From Micromonospora marina (GTDB lineage: Bacteria > Actinomycetota > Actinomycetes > Mycobacteriales > Micromonosporaceae): DNA of 64,000 nucleotides. Of this stretch, positions 14,991 to 23,117 are shown piece after piece. Below the pieces are notes generated by a model. That model made no database searches. It was given only the letters and a program-made list of their open reading frames with translations, and was not told the origin of the DNA. The stretch spans positions 248,001-312,000 of the forward strand of contig NZ_FMCV01000003.1 of the NCBI RefSeq assembly GCF_900091565.1. The letters are read 5' to 3'. The number at the start of each line of letters is the position of its first letter. Position 1 is the stretch's first letter. Both the position numbers and the translations under genes were made by a program.

Positions 14991-16687
14991 CCGCTGTGAC
15001 CGCCGAGACCGTCGGGAAGGCCCTCACCGCGGGCGCCGAGGCGCTGTTCCGCCGCCGCCGCCCCGACGGCGCCTTCGGCGACGACCCGCCCGCCTCGGTG
15101 CTCGGCACCGCCGGCGCGGTCGCCGCGCTGCACGCCGCCGACCCGTCCGGCTGCGCCGACCTGGTCGGCGCCGGAACCGCCTGGCTGCGCCGCGCGCAGC
15201 ACGACGACGGCGGCTGGGGCGGCGTCGTGGGCGCCGGCACCGCTGTGGTGCCCACCGCCGTGGCGGTCGCGGCGCTGGCCCTGACCGCGCCCGCCGACAG
15301 CGCGGGCGTGATCGCGGCGGGACGGGTCCGGCTGGCCGCCCTCGGCGGCGTCGACACGATCACCGATCCGGCCATCTCGCTGCTGTGCCGGCAACTGCTC
15401 ACGATGGCCGGGATGACCGCCGAGGCCGGCCCGTTGCGCCGCCTGCCGCTGGAGATCGTCCTGTTCGACCGGGTACGCCGGCAGCGCCTGTCGTTCCGTA
15501 CCGCACCGTTCGTCGGGCTGGCCCTGATGCAGGCCGACATGCTGCCGGCGGGCCGGCTGCGCCGGGCCACGCTGCGCCGGGCCCGCCCGGCGGCGGTACG
15601 GCTGCTGCGGTCCATCCACGACCACGAGGGCCGCACCGGAGCGCTGAGCGAGGATCCGTGGCCGGCCGCGCTCGTCCTGCTCGGCCTGGCCCGCAGCGGC
15701 GAGGCGCCCGACATCGCCCGCGCCGCCGTCGGCTGGCTGCGCCGGGCGGTACGCCCCGACGGCTCCTGGGACGCGGTCGCCAACCTCGACCTCACCCGGT
15801 CCGGGTACGCGGCGACCGGACTGATCGCGGCCGGCTACGCCGGTGATCCCCGGCTGCACGCCACCCGGGAGTTCCTCCACGCCACCCGCAAGACGGAGGC
15901 GTTCGAGGTGCTGGCCGTGCCGCCGGGCGGGTGGAGCTATTCGAACGCCCGGGGCTGGCCGGTCACGCTGGAGTCCGCCGAGATCCTCTCCGCGCTCGCC
16001 GGATTCCCGGACGCCGGCACCGACCCGGTGCTGCGCCAGGGACTGGCGTGGCTCGCCGGCCGCCAGGACAGCCGCGGCTCGTGGAGCCTGTGGGTGCGCG
16101 ACACCCGGCTCGCCAACGACGGCCCCTGTCCGGCCATCACCAGCCAGGCGATCCTCGCGTTGCACGACGCCGGGCACCCGGACGACCACCCGGCGATCGT
16201 CCGGGCGGCGGCCTGGCTGCTGACCCGGGCCGCGCCGGACGGCACGTTCGAGAACCTCTGGTACCGCGACCACACCTCCGGCACCGCTGTGGTGGTCGCC
16301 GCGCTGTCCCGGGTCGGGCACGCCCGGCACGAGGTGGTGCGCCGCGCCGCCCGGTGGCTGCGCGGCACACAGCTGCCCGACGGCTCGTGGGGCCCGGGTG
16401 ACGGCACCGGCGGCACTGTGGAGGAGACGTCCTGGGCGGTACAGGGCCTGCTCGCCACCGGCGATCCGGCCGCCGTCGGCGCGGTGGACCGGGGTGTCGC
16501 CTGGCTGGTGGCCGCCGCCGGACCGGACGGCGCCTGGCCCGCGGCCCGGGTGTGCAACTACATCCGCCACCACATGCGGTACCCGAACGCGGTGATCACC
16601 CAGGCGCTCGCGCTGCGGGCGCTCGGTGAGTACCGCGGGGCCGCCGCCACCCGATCCGGCACCGCGTCCGGGGCGGTGGCCCGATGA
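14987..16687 (+). CDS. Squalene-hopene-cyclase-like protein lacking DxDD
   Basis: 566 residues built of alpha-alpha barrel repeats of the prenyltransferase/squalene-oxidase type, with QW-like motifs such as DGGWGG, DGSWDA, RGSWSLW and DGSWGPGDGTGG. The segment GGWSYSNARGWPVTLESAEI aligns with the class II cyclase site normally written PDxDDTA; here it reads PVTLESA (325-331), so the acid triad is reduced to one Glu. Protonation of an alkene by the usual mechanism is therefore doubtful, and it may use an epoxide substrate, another acid, or have a binding role. The C terminus (YPNAVITQALALRALGEY) resembles the family end. It overlaps both neighbours by four bases. Confidence 0.8.
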   Translation: MTAVTAETVGKALTAGAEALFRRRRPDGAFGDDPPASVLGTAGAVAALHAADPSGCADLVGAGTAWLRRAQHDDGGWGGVVGAGTAVVPTAVAVAALALTAPADSAGVIAAGRVRLAALGGVDTITDPAISLLCRQLLTMAGMTAEAGPLRRLPLEIVLFDRVRRQRLSFRTAPFVGLALMQADMLPAGRLRRATLRRARPAAVRLLRSIHDHEGRTGALSEDPWPAALVLLGLARSGEAPDIARAAVGWLRRAVRPDGSWDAVANLDLTRSGYAATGLIAAGYAGDPRLHATREFLHATRKTEAFEVLAVPPGGWSYSNARGWPVTLESAEILSALAGFPDAGTDPVLRQGLAWLAGRQDSRGSWSLWVRDTRLANDGPCPAITSQAILALHDAGHPDDHPAIVRAAAWLLTRAAPDGTFENLWYRDHTSGTAVVVAALSRVGHARHEVVRRAARWLRGTQLPDGSWGPGDGTGGTVEETSWAVQGLLATGDPAAVGAVDRGVAWLVAAAGPDGAWPAARVCNYIRHHMRYPNAVITQALALRALGEYRGAAATRSGTASGAVAR

Positions 16688-17958
16688 CCGCCGACGTCGT
16701 GGTGGCCGGTGCCGGCGCCGGTGGCCTGGCCTGCGCCCACGCGCTCGGCGCGCTCGGCCTGCGGGTGCTCGTGCTCGACCGGCAGCGCGCCCCCGCGCCG
16801 ATCGCCAAGGGCGAGATCCTCCAGCCCGAGACGGTACGCATCCTCGACTCCTGGGGCGTGCTGGACGCCCTGCGGGCCACCGGCGCGCGCCCGGTCGGGC
16901 GGCTGGCCATCCGCGACGCGTACGGCGAGCCGCTGCTCTGCCTGGACTACGCGGGCCTGCCCGGGGCGTACCGGCAGATCCTCTGCGCCGACTACGGCGA
17001 CCTGCGCGCGGTGCTGGCCGACCGGCTGCCCGCCACGGTGGACCTCCGGCGGGGCGTGCGGGTGACGGGTGTCCGGCGCGACGGCGACGGCCGGGTCGGC
17101 GGCGTCCGGGTCGTCGCGGACGGTGCCGAGCGGGAGATCGCGGCGTCGCTGGTGGTCGCGGCCGACGGCATGTCCTCGCCGCTGCGCCGGGCGGCCGGGA
17201 TCGCCGTGGAGCGCCGGGAGTACCCGCACGGCCTGGTCGCCTTCGACGTGGCGGAGGCCGCGGTGGCCGACGAGGTGTCCGCGTACCGCACCCCCCGGGG
17301 ACTCTGCCTGGTCTACCCGCTGCCGGGCGGGCGGTGCCGCCTCTACGTGCAGGTCACACCGGACGAGTTCCGGGGCCGCGTGGACCTGGGGGCGTGGTGC
17401 GAACGGCTGCTCGCCGACGTCCCGGCGGTCCGCCCGCTGGGCCCGGCCGTGCGCGCGAGCCTGCACCGGCGCCAGCTGCTCGCGGTCTACCGGCTGCGCA
17501 GCGCTCGGCTGGCCGTACCGGGGCTCGCGCTCGTCGGCGAGGCCGCCCACGCGGTGCACCCGATGGCCGCGCAGGGCGTCAACAGCTCACTCGGTGACGC
17601 CGAGACGCTCGCCGCCTGCCTGGCCGCCGAGGGCGGCACACCGGAACCGGTGGCTGTGGACCGGGCGCTGCGGGCCTTCGAGGCGGCGCGGCGGCCCCGG
17701 CTGGACCACGTCGCCACCGTCAGCCACAACGCCTCCCGCATGATCACCGCCGTGTCCGGGCTGCCGAAGCTGCTCGGCGCGCGGATGATGCGCCGCACCG
17801 CCGCCAACCCCCGGCTGCTCGGGCTCACCGCCGGGAACCTCTCCGGCACCGACGTCCGGCCGCTGTCCGCCGTCGACCGGCTCTACCAACTGGGGTTGCT
17901 GGCCGACCGGCACGCGCACACCCCGGCCCCACCGGTCCCGTCGGAAAGTGAGCGATGA
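16684..17958 (+). CDS. FAD-dependent monooxygenase/epoxidase
   Basis: 424 residues of the p-hydroxybenzoate hydroxylase/squalene epoxidase-like fold. The Rossmann motif GAGAGGLACAHAL is at the N terminus, VVAADGMSSPLRR is the DG motif, and GEAAHAVHPMAAQGVNSSLGDAE is the second FAD-binding (GD) motif. In meroterpenoid and diterpenoid clusters such enzymes epoxidise the terminal prenyl double bond before cyclisation. An epoxide would also suit the neighbouring cyclase-like protein that lacks DxDD; this link is inference. It is translationally coupled at both ends (ATGA). Confidence 0.9.
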   Translation: MTADVVVAGAGAGGLACAHALGALGLRVLVLDRQRAPAPIAKGEILQPETVRILDSWGVLDALRATGARPVGRLAIRDAYGEPLLCLDYAGLPGAYRQILCADYGDLRAVLADRLPATVDLRRGVRVTGVRRDGDGRVGGVRVVADGAEREIAASLVVAADGMSSPLRRAAGIAVERREYPHGLVAFDVAEAAVADEVSAYRTPRGLCLVYPLPGGRCRLYVQVTPDEFRGRVDLGAWCERLLADVPAVRPLGPAVRASLHRRQLLAVYRLRSARLAVPGLALVGEAAHAVHPMAAQGVNSSLGDAETLAACLAAEGGTPEPVAVDRALRAFEAARRPRLDHVATVSHNASRMITAVSGLPKLLGARMMRRTAANPRLLGLTAGNLSGTDVRPLSAVDRLYQLGLLADRHAHTPAPPVPSESER

Positions 17959-18983
17959 TGACGCCTGCCACCGCCGTCGGGACGCAACCCCCGGCTGACC
18001 TGTCCATGAACGAGACGCCCTACCCGCCGCTGCCGGCGATCCGGCGGGTGGTCGAGGACGCCGCCGCGACGCTCCAGCGCTATCCGGACCGCACGTCGGC
18101 GGCGCTGGTGGCCGCGCTGTCGGCGCGGCTCGGCGTGGGCCCCGAGGCGATCCTCGTCGGCCCCGGCTCGGCCGGGCTGTGCCAGCACCTCGTGCAGTCC
18201 CTCGGGCCGCGCCCGGACGTCGTCCACCCGGCCCTGTCCTTCGAGGGCTATCCGCTGGTCATCGGCAACGCCGGTGCCCGCCCGGTGCCGGTCCCGATGC
18301 GCGGGTACGACCACGACCTGCCGGCGATGGCGGACGCGGTCACCGACCGGACCCGGTGCGTGCTGCTGTGCAACCCCAACAACCCGACCGGTACGGCGCT
18401 GCGCCGCGACGACGTCGAGGCGTTCCTGGACCGCGTCCCGGCCGACGTCCCGGTGATCGTGGACGAGGCGTACCGCGAGTTCGTCACCGATCCGCGCTCA
18501 CCGGACGGGATGGACCTGTACCGGGCGTACGGCAACGTCTGTGTGCTGCGCACCTTCTCCAAGGCGTACGGGCTGGCCGCGCTGCGCGTCGGGTACGCCG
18601 TGGTGCCGCCCCGGCTCACCCGGGCCGCCGCGCTCACCGGGGCGGTGTTCTTCCCCGGTGCGCTCGCCCAGGCGGCCGCGGTGGCGAGTCTGACGCCGGA
18701 GGTGGGCGCCGAGCTGACCCGGCGGTGCACGGACCTGGTGGCGGCGCGTACCGGCCTGATCGGCGCGCTGCGCGGCCTCGGGCTCACCGTGGCGCCCAGC
18801 GAGGCCAACTTCGTGTGGCTACCGCTGGGGGAGCGGGCCGTGCCGTTCGCCGAGCGGGCCCGGGAGGCGGGCATCCTGGTGATGGCGCTACCCGGCGCCG
18901 GGGTCCGGATCACCGTCGGCTCCCCGGAGGCGAACGAGCGGCTGTGCGCGTTCGTGCGCGCCGCGCTCGCCGACGGGCTCTGA
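17955..18983 (+). CDS. PLP aminotransferase, HisC-like (class I/II)
   Basis: 342 residues. The signatures are NPNNPTGTALR, VDEAYREF and TFSKAYGLAALRVGY with the Schiff-base Lys, and the carboxylate-binding Arg lies in GAGVRITVGS. The fold is that of histidinol-phosphate aminotransferase, but the gene sits in a terpenoid operon, so it more likely makes an amino building block or aminates a ketone of the product. The stand-alone condensation enzyme could then acylate that amine. ATG 17955 overlaps the upstream stop. The last 96 bases overlap the 3' end of the convergent KAS III-like gene. Confidence 0.92.
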   Translation: MMTPATAVGTQPPADLSMNETPYPPLPAIRRVVEDAAATLQRYPDRTSAALVAALSARLGVGPEAILVGPGSAGLCQHLVQSLGPRPDVVHPALSFEGYPLVIGNAGARPVPVPMRGYDHDLPAMADAVTDRTRCVLLCNPNNPTGTALRRDDVEAFLDRVPADVPVIVDEAYREFVTDPRSPDGMDLYRAYGNVCVLRTFSKAYGLAALRVGYAVVPPRLTRAAALTGAVFFPGALAQAAAVASLTPEVGAELTRRCTDLVAARTGLIGALRGLGLTVAPSEANFVWLPLGERAVPFAERAREAGILVMALPGAGVRITVGSPEANERLCAFVRAALADGL

Positions 18984-19844
18984 CCGGCTCACCGGCTCCA
19001 GCGCGACCACGCTCAGGTAGCCCAGGCCGGGCTCGTAGTCGGCCGCCACCACCGGCCGGGGCCGCGCCGCGTCCGCGGCGAGGCGGTCCAGCAGCGCCCA
19101 CCAGACACCTGTCGACGGCTGCCGCTGCGGACCGGTCGTCACCGCGTCGCCGCCGGGACCGGGCCACGCCGCCGCGAGGTCCGCGCCGAGCACGACCGCG
19201 GCATCGCCGCGTCCGGTCGTCAGCTCCCGCACCTCGGCCGCCGCGAGCGCGGCGACGTCGTCCGCACGGACGCCCGCGTGCTGGCGCAGCGCCGTCACCC
19301 GTGCGCCGTCGCCGGTGCCGGTGCCGGTGCCGGTGCCGGTGCCGTAGAGCATGGCGACGGCCCGGTGGCGGGCCGGTACGGGCACCACCGCGTCGTACGG
19401 CAGGACCGCCTGCTCGACGGTGACCAGCAGGGCGCGGCGGCACCCGTATCCGCGGGCGATCCGCAGCCCGGTGAACGCCGCAGCCGATCCCTGGTCGCAG
19501 AGCGCGAACGACATCGGCCCTCCGGGGCAGACGTGACTGAGATACGCCGCCGTGGCCCGCCCTGGCAACATGTCGTGCACGGCGAACGTCAGCACCAGCA
19601 GGTCCACCGGCTCGTCCGGCGGCACGACGACCGGGATCAGCTCGGCGGCCATCTCCCCGTACGACTGCCCGAGCGTCCCCGGCGGCGCGTCGAACAGGCC
19701 GTCGGGGATCCGCAGCCCGTACGGCCGGGTCAGGTCCGCCAGGTAGCCGGCGGTGCGTTCGCGCAGCACGGGATCGCCGAGCAGCGCGGCCGGGCCGGTG
19801 ACCGTGCGCCGCGCGGCCCGCAGCAGGTGCAGCCCGTCGTCCAT
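18888..19844 (-). CDS. KAS III-like (thiolase-fold) protein with Thr-Gly repeat
   Basis: 318 residues with a thiolase-like core. The probable nucleophile Cys is in FALCDQGSAAAF, but I do not see clear His and Asn partners, so it may be a non-catalytic or acyl-transferring partner of the KAS III-like protein encoded 20 bases upstream. A run of five Thr-Gly pairs (GTGTGTGTG region) comes from a hexanucleotide repeat. The conserved domain ends near GLGYLSVVALEP; the last 25 or so residues are Arg/Gly-rich and overlap the aminotransferase gene antisense, so they may be unselected. GGGAGG precedes ATG 19844. Confidence 0.75.
   Translation of the reverse strand: MDDGLHLLRAARRTVTGPAALLGDPVLRERTAGYLADLTRPYGLRIPDGLFDAPPGTLGQSYGEMAAELIPVVVPPDEPVDLLVLTFAVHDMLPGRATAAYLSHVCPGGPMSFALCDQGSAAAFTGLRIARGYGCRRALLVTVEQAVLPYDAVVPVPARHRAVAMLYGTGTGTGTGTGDGARVTALRQHAGVRADDVAALAAAEVRELTTGRGDAAVVLGADLAAAWPGPGGDAVTTGPQRQPSTGVWWALLDRLAADAARPRPVVAADYEPGLGYLSVVALEPVSRSEPVGERGAHERAQPLVRLRGADGDPDPGAG
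19311..19344. repeat. GCCGGT hexanucleotide repeat inside the KAS III-like gene
   Basis: Five full GCCGGT units and a partial one. On the coding (minus) strand they encode Thr-Gly pairs; slippage by whole units would keep the frame and change only the loop length. Confidence 0.9.
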
Positions 19845-19864
19845 GGTGGCCTCCCGTCCGCCGG

Positions 19865-20803
19865 TCAGTGCTCGAACACCATGGCGGCGAACGTCGCTCC
19901 GTCCCCGGCGCCCACCGCCGCGACCAGGTACCGGTCACCCGGCCGGAGCAGGCCGCGCTCCCGTGCGGTGCGGTAGTTCACGAACGCGTCGGCGCAGAAC
20001 ACGTGGCCGGTCCCGGTGACGTTGTCCAGCAGCACCCGCTCCAGCGGCAGCCCGATCAGCCGGCACAGCCGCTTCCAGGTCATCAGGTTGACGTTGTGCG
20101 GCAGCACCAGCCGCAGCTCGGACAGCGTCGTGCCGGCCCGGTCCAGCGCGCGGCCGATCACCTCGGCCAGCGCCGGCCGGTACACCCGCTGGAACCGCGC
20201 CGGAGACTCGCCGCCTGCGACGTCGAACTCGCCCCGCTGGTGGCAGGCGTACGCGAGCAGCCGGTCCCGGCCGCCACCGGCGCTGAGCAGGCAGGCCGAC
20301 GAGCCCTCGCTGAACACCGACGTCTCCGGGATGAACTGGGCGTCGCGGGTGAACGCCTTCTCCCCGGTGAGCACCAGCGCGAGCGGCGGGCCGTCGGGCG
20401 TGTCCGGTTCGGCCGCGAGCAGCCGTCCGGCCACGTCGATCGCGGCCAGGGCGCTTGCGCAGGACTGCTGGGTGAGCGTGAACGCGAGCGCGTGGCCCAG
20501 CCCGAGCGTGCGGCACACCTCGTGCAGCGGGTTGACCGGATAGGGGGTGACCACCGGGAACGCCCGCCCGTACACCACGAACCGGACCCGCCGCCGTAGC
20601 GCGGGAAGCGCGGTGAGTCCGGCCGCCGCGCGCAGCAGCAGGTCGGTCAGGGACAGCGCGGGGTCGCGGCGGACCTCGGTCAGGCCGTGGAAGCGGCGGA
20701 ACAGGCGGACCTGCATGTCGCTCAGGCCCAGCGGCGCGGCCAGGCTCTCGACCGGTACCCGGCGCTGCGGCAGGAACACCGAGACGGCGTCGATCGCCGT
20801 CAT
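19865..20803 (-). CDS. KAS III-family (FabH-like) condensing/acyl-transfer enzyme
   Basis: 312 residues with the KAS III fold. The nucleophile Cys is in TQQSCASALAAID, the His in VLPHNVNLMTWKRL and an Asn in LDNVTGTGHVF, so the Cys-His-Asn triad seems complete although the usual NxGNT motif is modified. Such enzymes make starter acyl-ACPs or, in secondary metabolism, transfer acyl groups to alcohols and amines or make beta-ketoacyl products. It is the first gene of a two-gene minus-strand unit with the second KAS III-like gene and is preceded by promoter P3. The ATG at 20803 follows a leader of about 20 bases without a clear Shine-Dalgarno sequence. Confidence 0.88.
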   Translation of the reverse strand: MTAIDAVSVFLPQRRVPVESLAAPLGLSDMQVRLFRRFHGLTEVRRDPALSLTDLLLRAAAGLTALPALRRRVRFVVYGRAFPVVTPYPVNPLHEVCRTLGLGHALAFTLTQQSCASALAAIDVAGRLLAAEPDTPDGPPLALVLTGEKAFTRDAQFIPETSVFSEGSSACLLSAGGGRDRLLAYACHQRGEFDVAGGESPARFQRVYRPALAEVIGRALDRAGTTLSELRLVLPHNVNLMTWKRLCRLIGLPLERVLLDNVTGTGHVFCADAFVNYRTARERGLLRPGDRYLVAAVGAGDGATFAAMVFEH

Positions 20804-20824
20804 ACGCGTACCGTCACGCCACGG

Positions 20825-20853
20825 ATCAGATCAGTGACGCCGGTGGATGTCAA
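20825..20853 (-). promoter_or_regulatory. Cluster promoter P3 (TTGACA-N17-TCTGAT)
   Basis: On the minus strand TTGACA (20853-20848) and TCTGAT (20830-20825) are 17 bases apart, upstream of the KAS III-like pair. Both hexamers are identical to those of P1 and P2. Confidence 0.7.
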
Positions 20854-20874
20854 CGCGTGTGCGATCATATCGAC

Positions 20875-22035
20875 GTGGCTCGCTTCCTGTTCGTCGTGCT
20901 GCCGGTGGAGTCCCATCTGCACGCCCCGGTCGCCATCGCCCAGGAACTGGAGGCGGCCGGGCACGAGGTGGCCTGGGTCGGGCCGCGCAGCGACCTGCGC
21001 CCGCTCGTCGGCCCCGATGCCACCCTGTTCCCGACCGGCAAGCGCTACTACCGCCCCGACGGCGCGTCCGGGCCGGCCTCGGTGCGCAGCCTCTGGGAGG
21101 GGCACGTGCTGCCCGCGAACCGGTTCATCCGCGACGCCGCCGACGCGGCGGTCGAGCGGTACGGGCCGGACGTGGTGGTGGCCGACCAGTACGCGCTGGC
21201 CGGCGCGCTCGCCGCGCACCGCCGCGGGCTGCCGTGGGCGACGTTCTGCGTCGGCATGCTGGAGCTGACGCCGCCGGTCGAGCAGATGCCCGACTTCACC
21301 GACTGGGTGCGCGCCCAGGTCCGCCGGGTGTGGGCGATGACCGGCGTACCAGTGGACGAGACGATCGACCTGCGCTTCTCGCCGTACCTCGTGCTCGGGC
21401 TGACCACGACGGCGCTGACCGGCCCGGCGCCGCTGCCGCCGGGCTGCGTGCTCACCGGGCCCGCACTGGGACGGCGGCCTAACGCACCGGCGTTCGCCTG
21501 GCAGGAATGGGATCCCGGCCGCCGGCACGTGCTGGTCACCGTCGGGACGATGGCCGAGCACCTCGCGGCCGACTTCTACCGGCGGATGACGGCGGCGACC
21601 GCGCCGCTCGCGGACCGGGTCCAGGTGATCCTCACCGCCGGCGCCGGCCTGGTGCCCGACCCGCCGCCGCACGTGCTGGTCGCGCCGCGGGTGCCGGTGC
21701 TGGAGCTGATGCCCCGGCTGGACGCGCTGGTGTCCCACGGCGGGCTGGGCACGGTCTCCGAGGCGCTGGCCCACGGCGTGCCGGTGGTGGTCGCGCCGAT
21801 CCGGCACGACCATCCGGCGGTGGCACGTCAGGTGCGTCGGGCCGGCGCCGGTCTGGAGGTCTCCTTCGCGTCGGCGACCCCGGCGGAGCTGACCGCGGCG
21901 CTGAGCGCGGTGCTCGACGAACCCGCGTACCGGGCGGGAGCGCGCCGGGTCGGGGAGTCGTTCGTCGCGGCCGGCGGCGCCCGCGCGGCGGCGGCGCGCC
22001 TCGCCGCCTTGGCGCGGACGGCTTCCGGCGGCTGA
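20875..22035 (+). CDS. GT1-type glycosyltransferase (MGT family)
   Basis: About 386 residues, GT-B fold. The N terminus FLFVVLPVESHLHAPVAIAQ is the acceptor domain; the donor domain has SHGGLGTVSEALAHGVPVV followed by PIRHDHPAVARQV, the sugar-nucleotide site. This subgroup includes zeaxanthin and macrolide glucosyltransferases, so a hydrophobic acceptor is plausible. I choose GTG 20875 because it begins the conserved strand; GTG 20857 would add six residues. TCATAT (20865-20870) could be a -10 placing the transcript start near the GTG. The gene is divergent from the KAS III pair. Confidence 0.9.
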   Translation: MARFLFVVLPVESHLHAPVAIAQELEAAGHEVAWVGPRSDLRPLVGPDATLFPTGKRYYRPDGASGPASVRSLWEGHVLPANRFIRDAADAAVERYGPDVVVADQYALAGALAAHRRGLPWATFCVGMLELTPPVEQMPDFTDWVRAQVRRVWAMTGVPVDETIDLRFSPYLVLGLTTTALTGPAPLPPGCVLTGPALGRRPNAPAFAWQEWDPGRRHVLVTVGTMAEHLAADFYRRMTAATAPLADRVQVILTAGAGLVPDPPPHVLVAPRVPVLELMPRLDALVSHGGLGTVSEALAHGVPVVVAPIRHDHPAVARQVRRAGAGLEVSFASATPAELTAALSAVLDEPAYRAGARRVGESFVAAGGARAAAARLAALARTASGG

Positions 22036-22037
22036 CG

Positions 22038-22077
22038 CATCGACCGTTGTCCAGCCGTCGGGGCCGAACTAGCCTGA
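22038..22077 (+). promoter_or_regulatory. Promoter of the ABC exporter, type CATCGACCRTTGTCY-N17-TAGCCTGA
   Basis: TTGTCC (22047-22052) and TAGCCT (22070-22075) are 17 bases apart. The eight bases before the -35 and the two after the -10 are the same as at 23892-23931 before the acyl ligase gene, so the two transcription units share a promoter type. Confidence 0.65.
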
Positions 22078-22120
22078 CCTGACGCACCCGCGCAGGCGTC
22101 GTGCCGCACGAGGAGGCTCG

Positions 22121-23095
22121 ATGATCGAGGCCACCGGCCTACGCAAGTCCTTCCGGGTCGGGCGCGGGCGCGGCGCCACCACAGTCGACGCGGTACGCGG
22201 CGTCGACTTCGCGGTGCGGCGCGGCGAGATCGTCGGGTTCCTCGGCCCGAACGGTGCGGGCAAGTCCACCACGCTGCGGATGCTCGCCACGCTGATCCGG
22301 CCCAGCGGGGGAGCGGCCACCATCGCCGGTGTCGACCTGCTGCGCGCGCCCGCGCAGGTCCGGCGGCGGATCGGTTTCGTGGCGCAGGCCAGCGGCACCT
22401 ACGACGACTCCACCGCCCGGCGGGATCTGGTGCTCCAGGCCCGGATGCACGGGCTGTCCAAGTCGGTGGCGCAGGAGCTGGCCGCCGGTGCGATCCGCGC
22501 GTTCCAGCTCGACGACTTCGCCGACCGCAAGATCAAGACGTACTCGGGCGGGCAGCGCCGCCGCCTCGACGTGGCACTCGGCGTCATCCACTCACCGCAG
22601 GTCATGTTCCTGGACGAGCCCACCGCCGGGCTCGACCCGCCCAGCCGGGTCCGGATGTGGCAGGAGGTACGGCGGCTGCGCGAGGCGGGCATGACCATCT
22701 TCCTCACCACGCACTACCTGGACGAGGCCGACAGCCTCTGCGACCGGGTCTCGATCATCGACGCCGGACGGATCGTGGCCGAAGGCACCCCGTCGGCGCT
22801 CAAACGGGAGATCTCCGGTGACGTGGTCGCCGTCGACTTCGCCGCCGAGGTCGCGGGCGAGACCGGCGGCGACCTGCCGGCCGCGACGAAGCTGCTGGCC
22901 GAGGCGCCGTACGTGCACGCGGCCGAGCCGGTCGACGGCACGCTGCGGCTCTACGTGGACAGCGCCGCCACCGCCATCCCGCAGATCATGCGCGCGCTCT
23001 ACGACAGGGGCATCGAGCCCGGCGCGATCGAGGCCCGCCGGCCCAGCCTCGACGACGTGTTCCTGGCCAAGACCGGCCGGTCGCTCGCCGAGTGA
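22121..23095 (+). CDS. ABC exporter ATPase (DrrA-like)
   Basis: 324 residues. The Walker A is GPNGAGKST, the signature YSGGQRRRLDVALG, the Walker B VMFLDEPTAGLDP, and the C-terminal extension of about 100 residues is typical of DrrA-type drug resistance ATPases. It powers the ABC-2 permease encoded 22 bases downstream, and the pair most likely exports the cluster product and gives self-resistance. GAGGAGG precedes ATG 22121. Confidence 0.96.
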   Translation: MIEATGLRKSFRVGRGRGATTVDAVRGVDFAVRRGEIVGFLGPNGAGKSTTLRMLATLIRPSGGAATIAGVDLLRAPAQVRRRIGFVAQASGTYDDSTARRDLVLQARMHGLSKSVAQELAAGAIRAFQLDDFADRKIKTYSGGQRRRLDVALGVIHSPQVMFLDEPTAGLDPPSRVRMWQEVRRLREAGMTIFLTTHYLDEADSLCDRVSIIDAGRIVAEGTPSALKREISGDVVAVDFAAEVAGETGGDLPAATKLLAEAPYVHAAEPVDGTLRLYVDSAATAIPQIMRALYDRGIEPGAIEARRPSLDDVFLAKTGRSLAE

Positions 23096-23117
23096 CCGGA
23101 CGCGAGAGGAGTACGGC

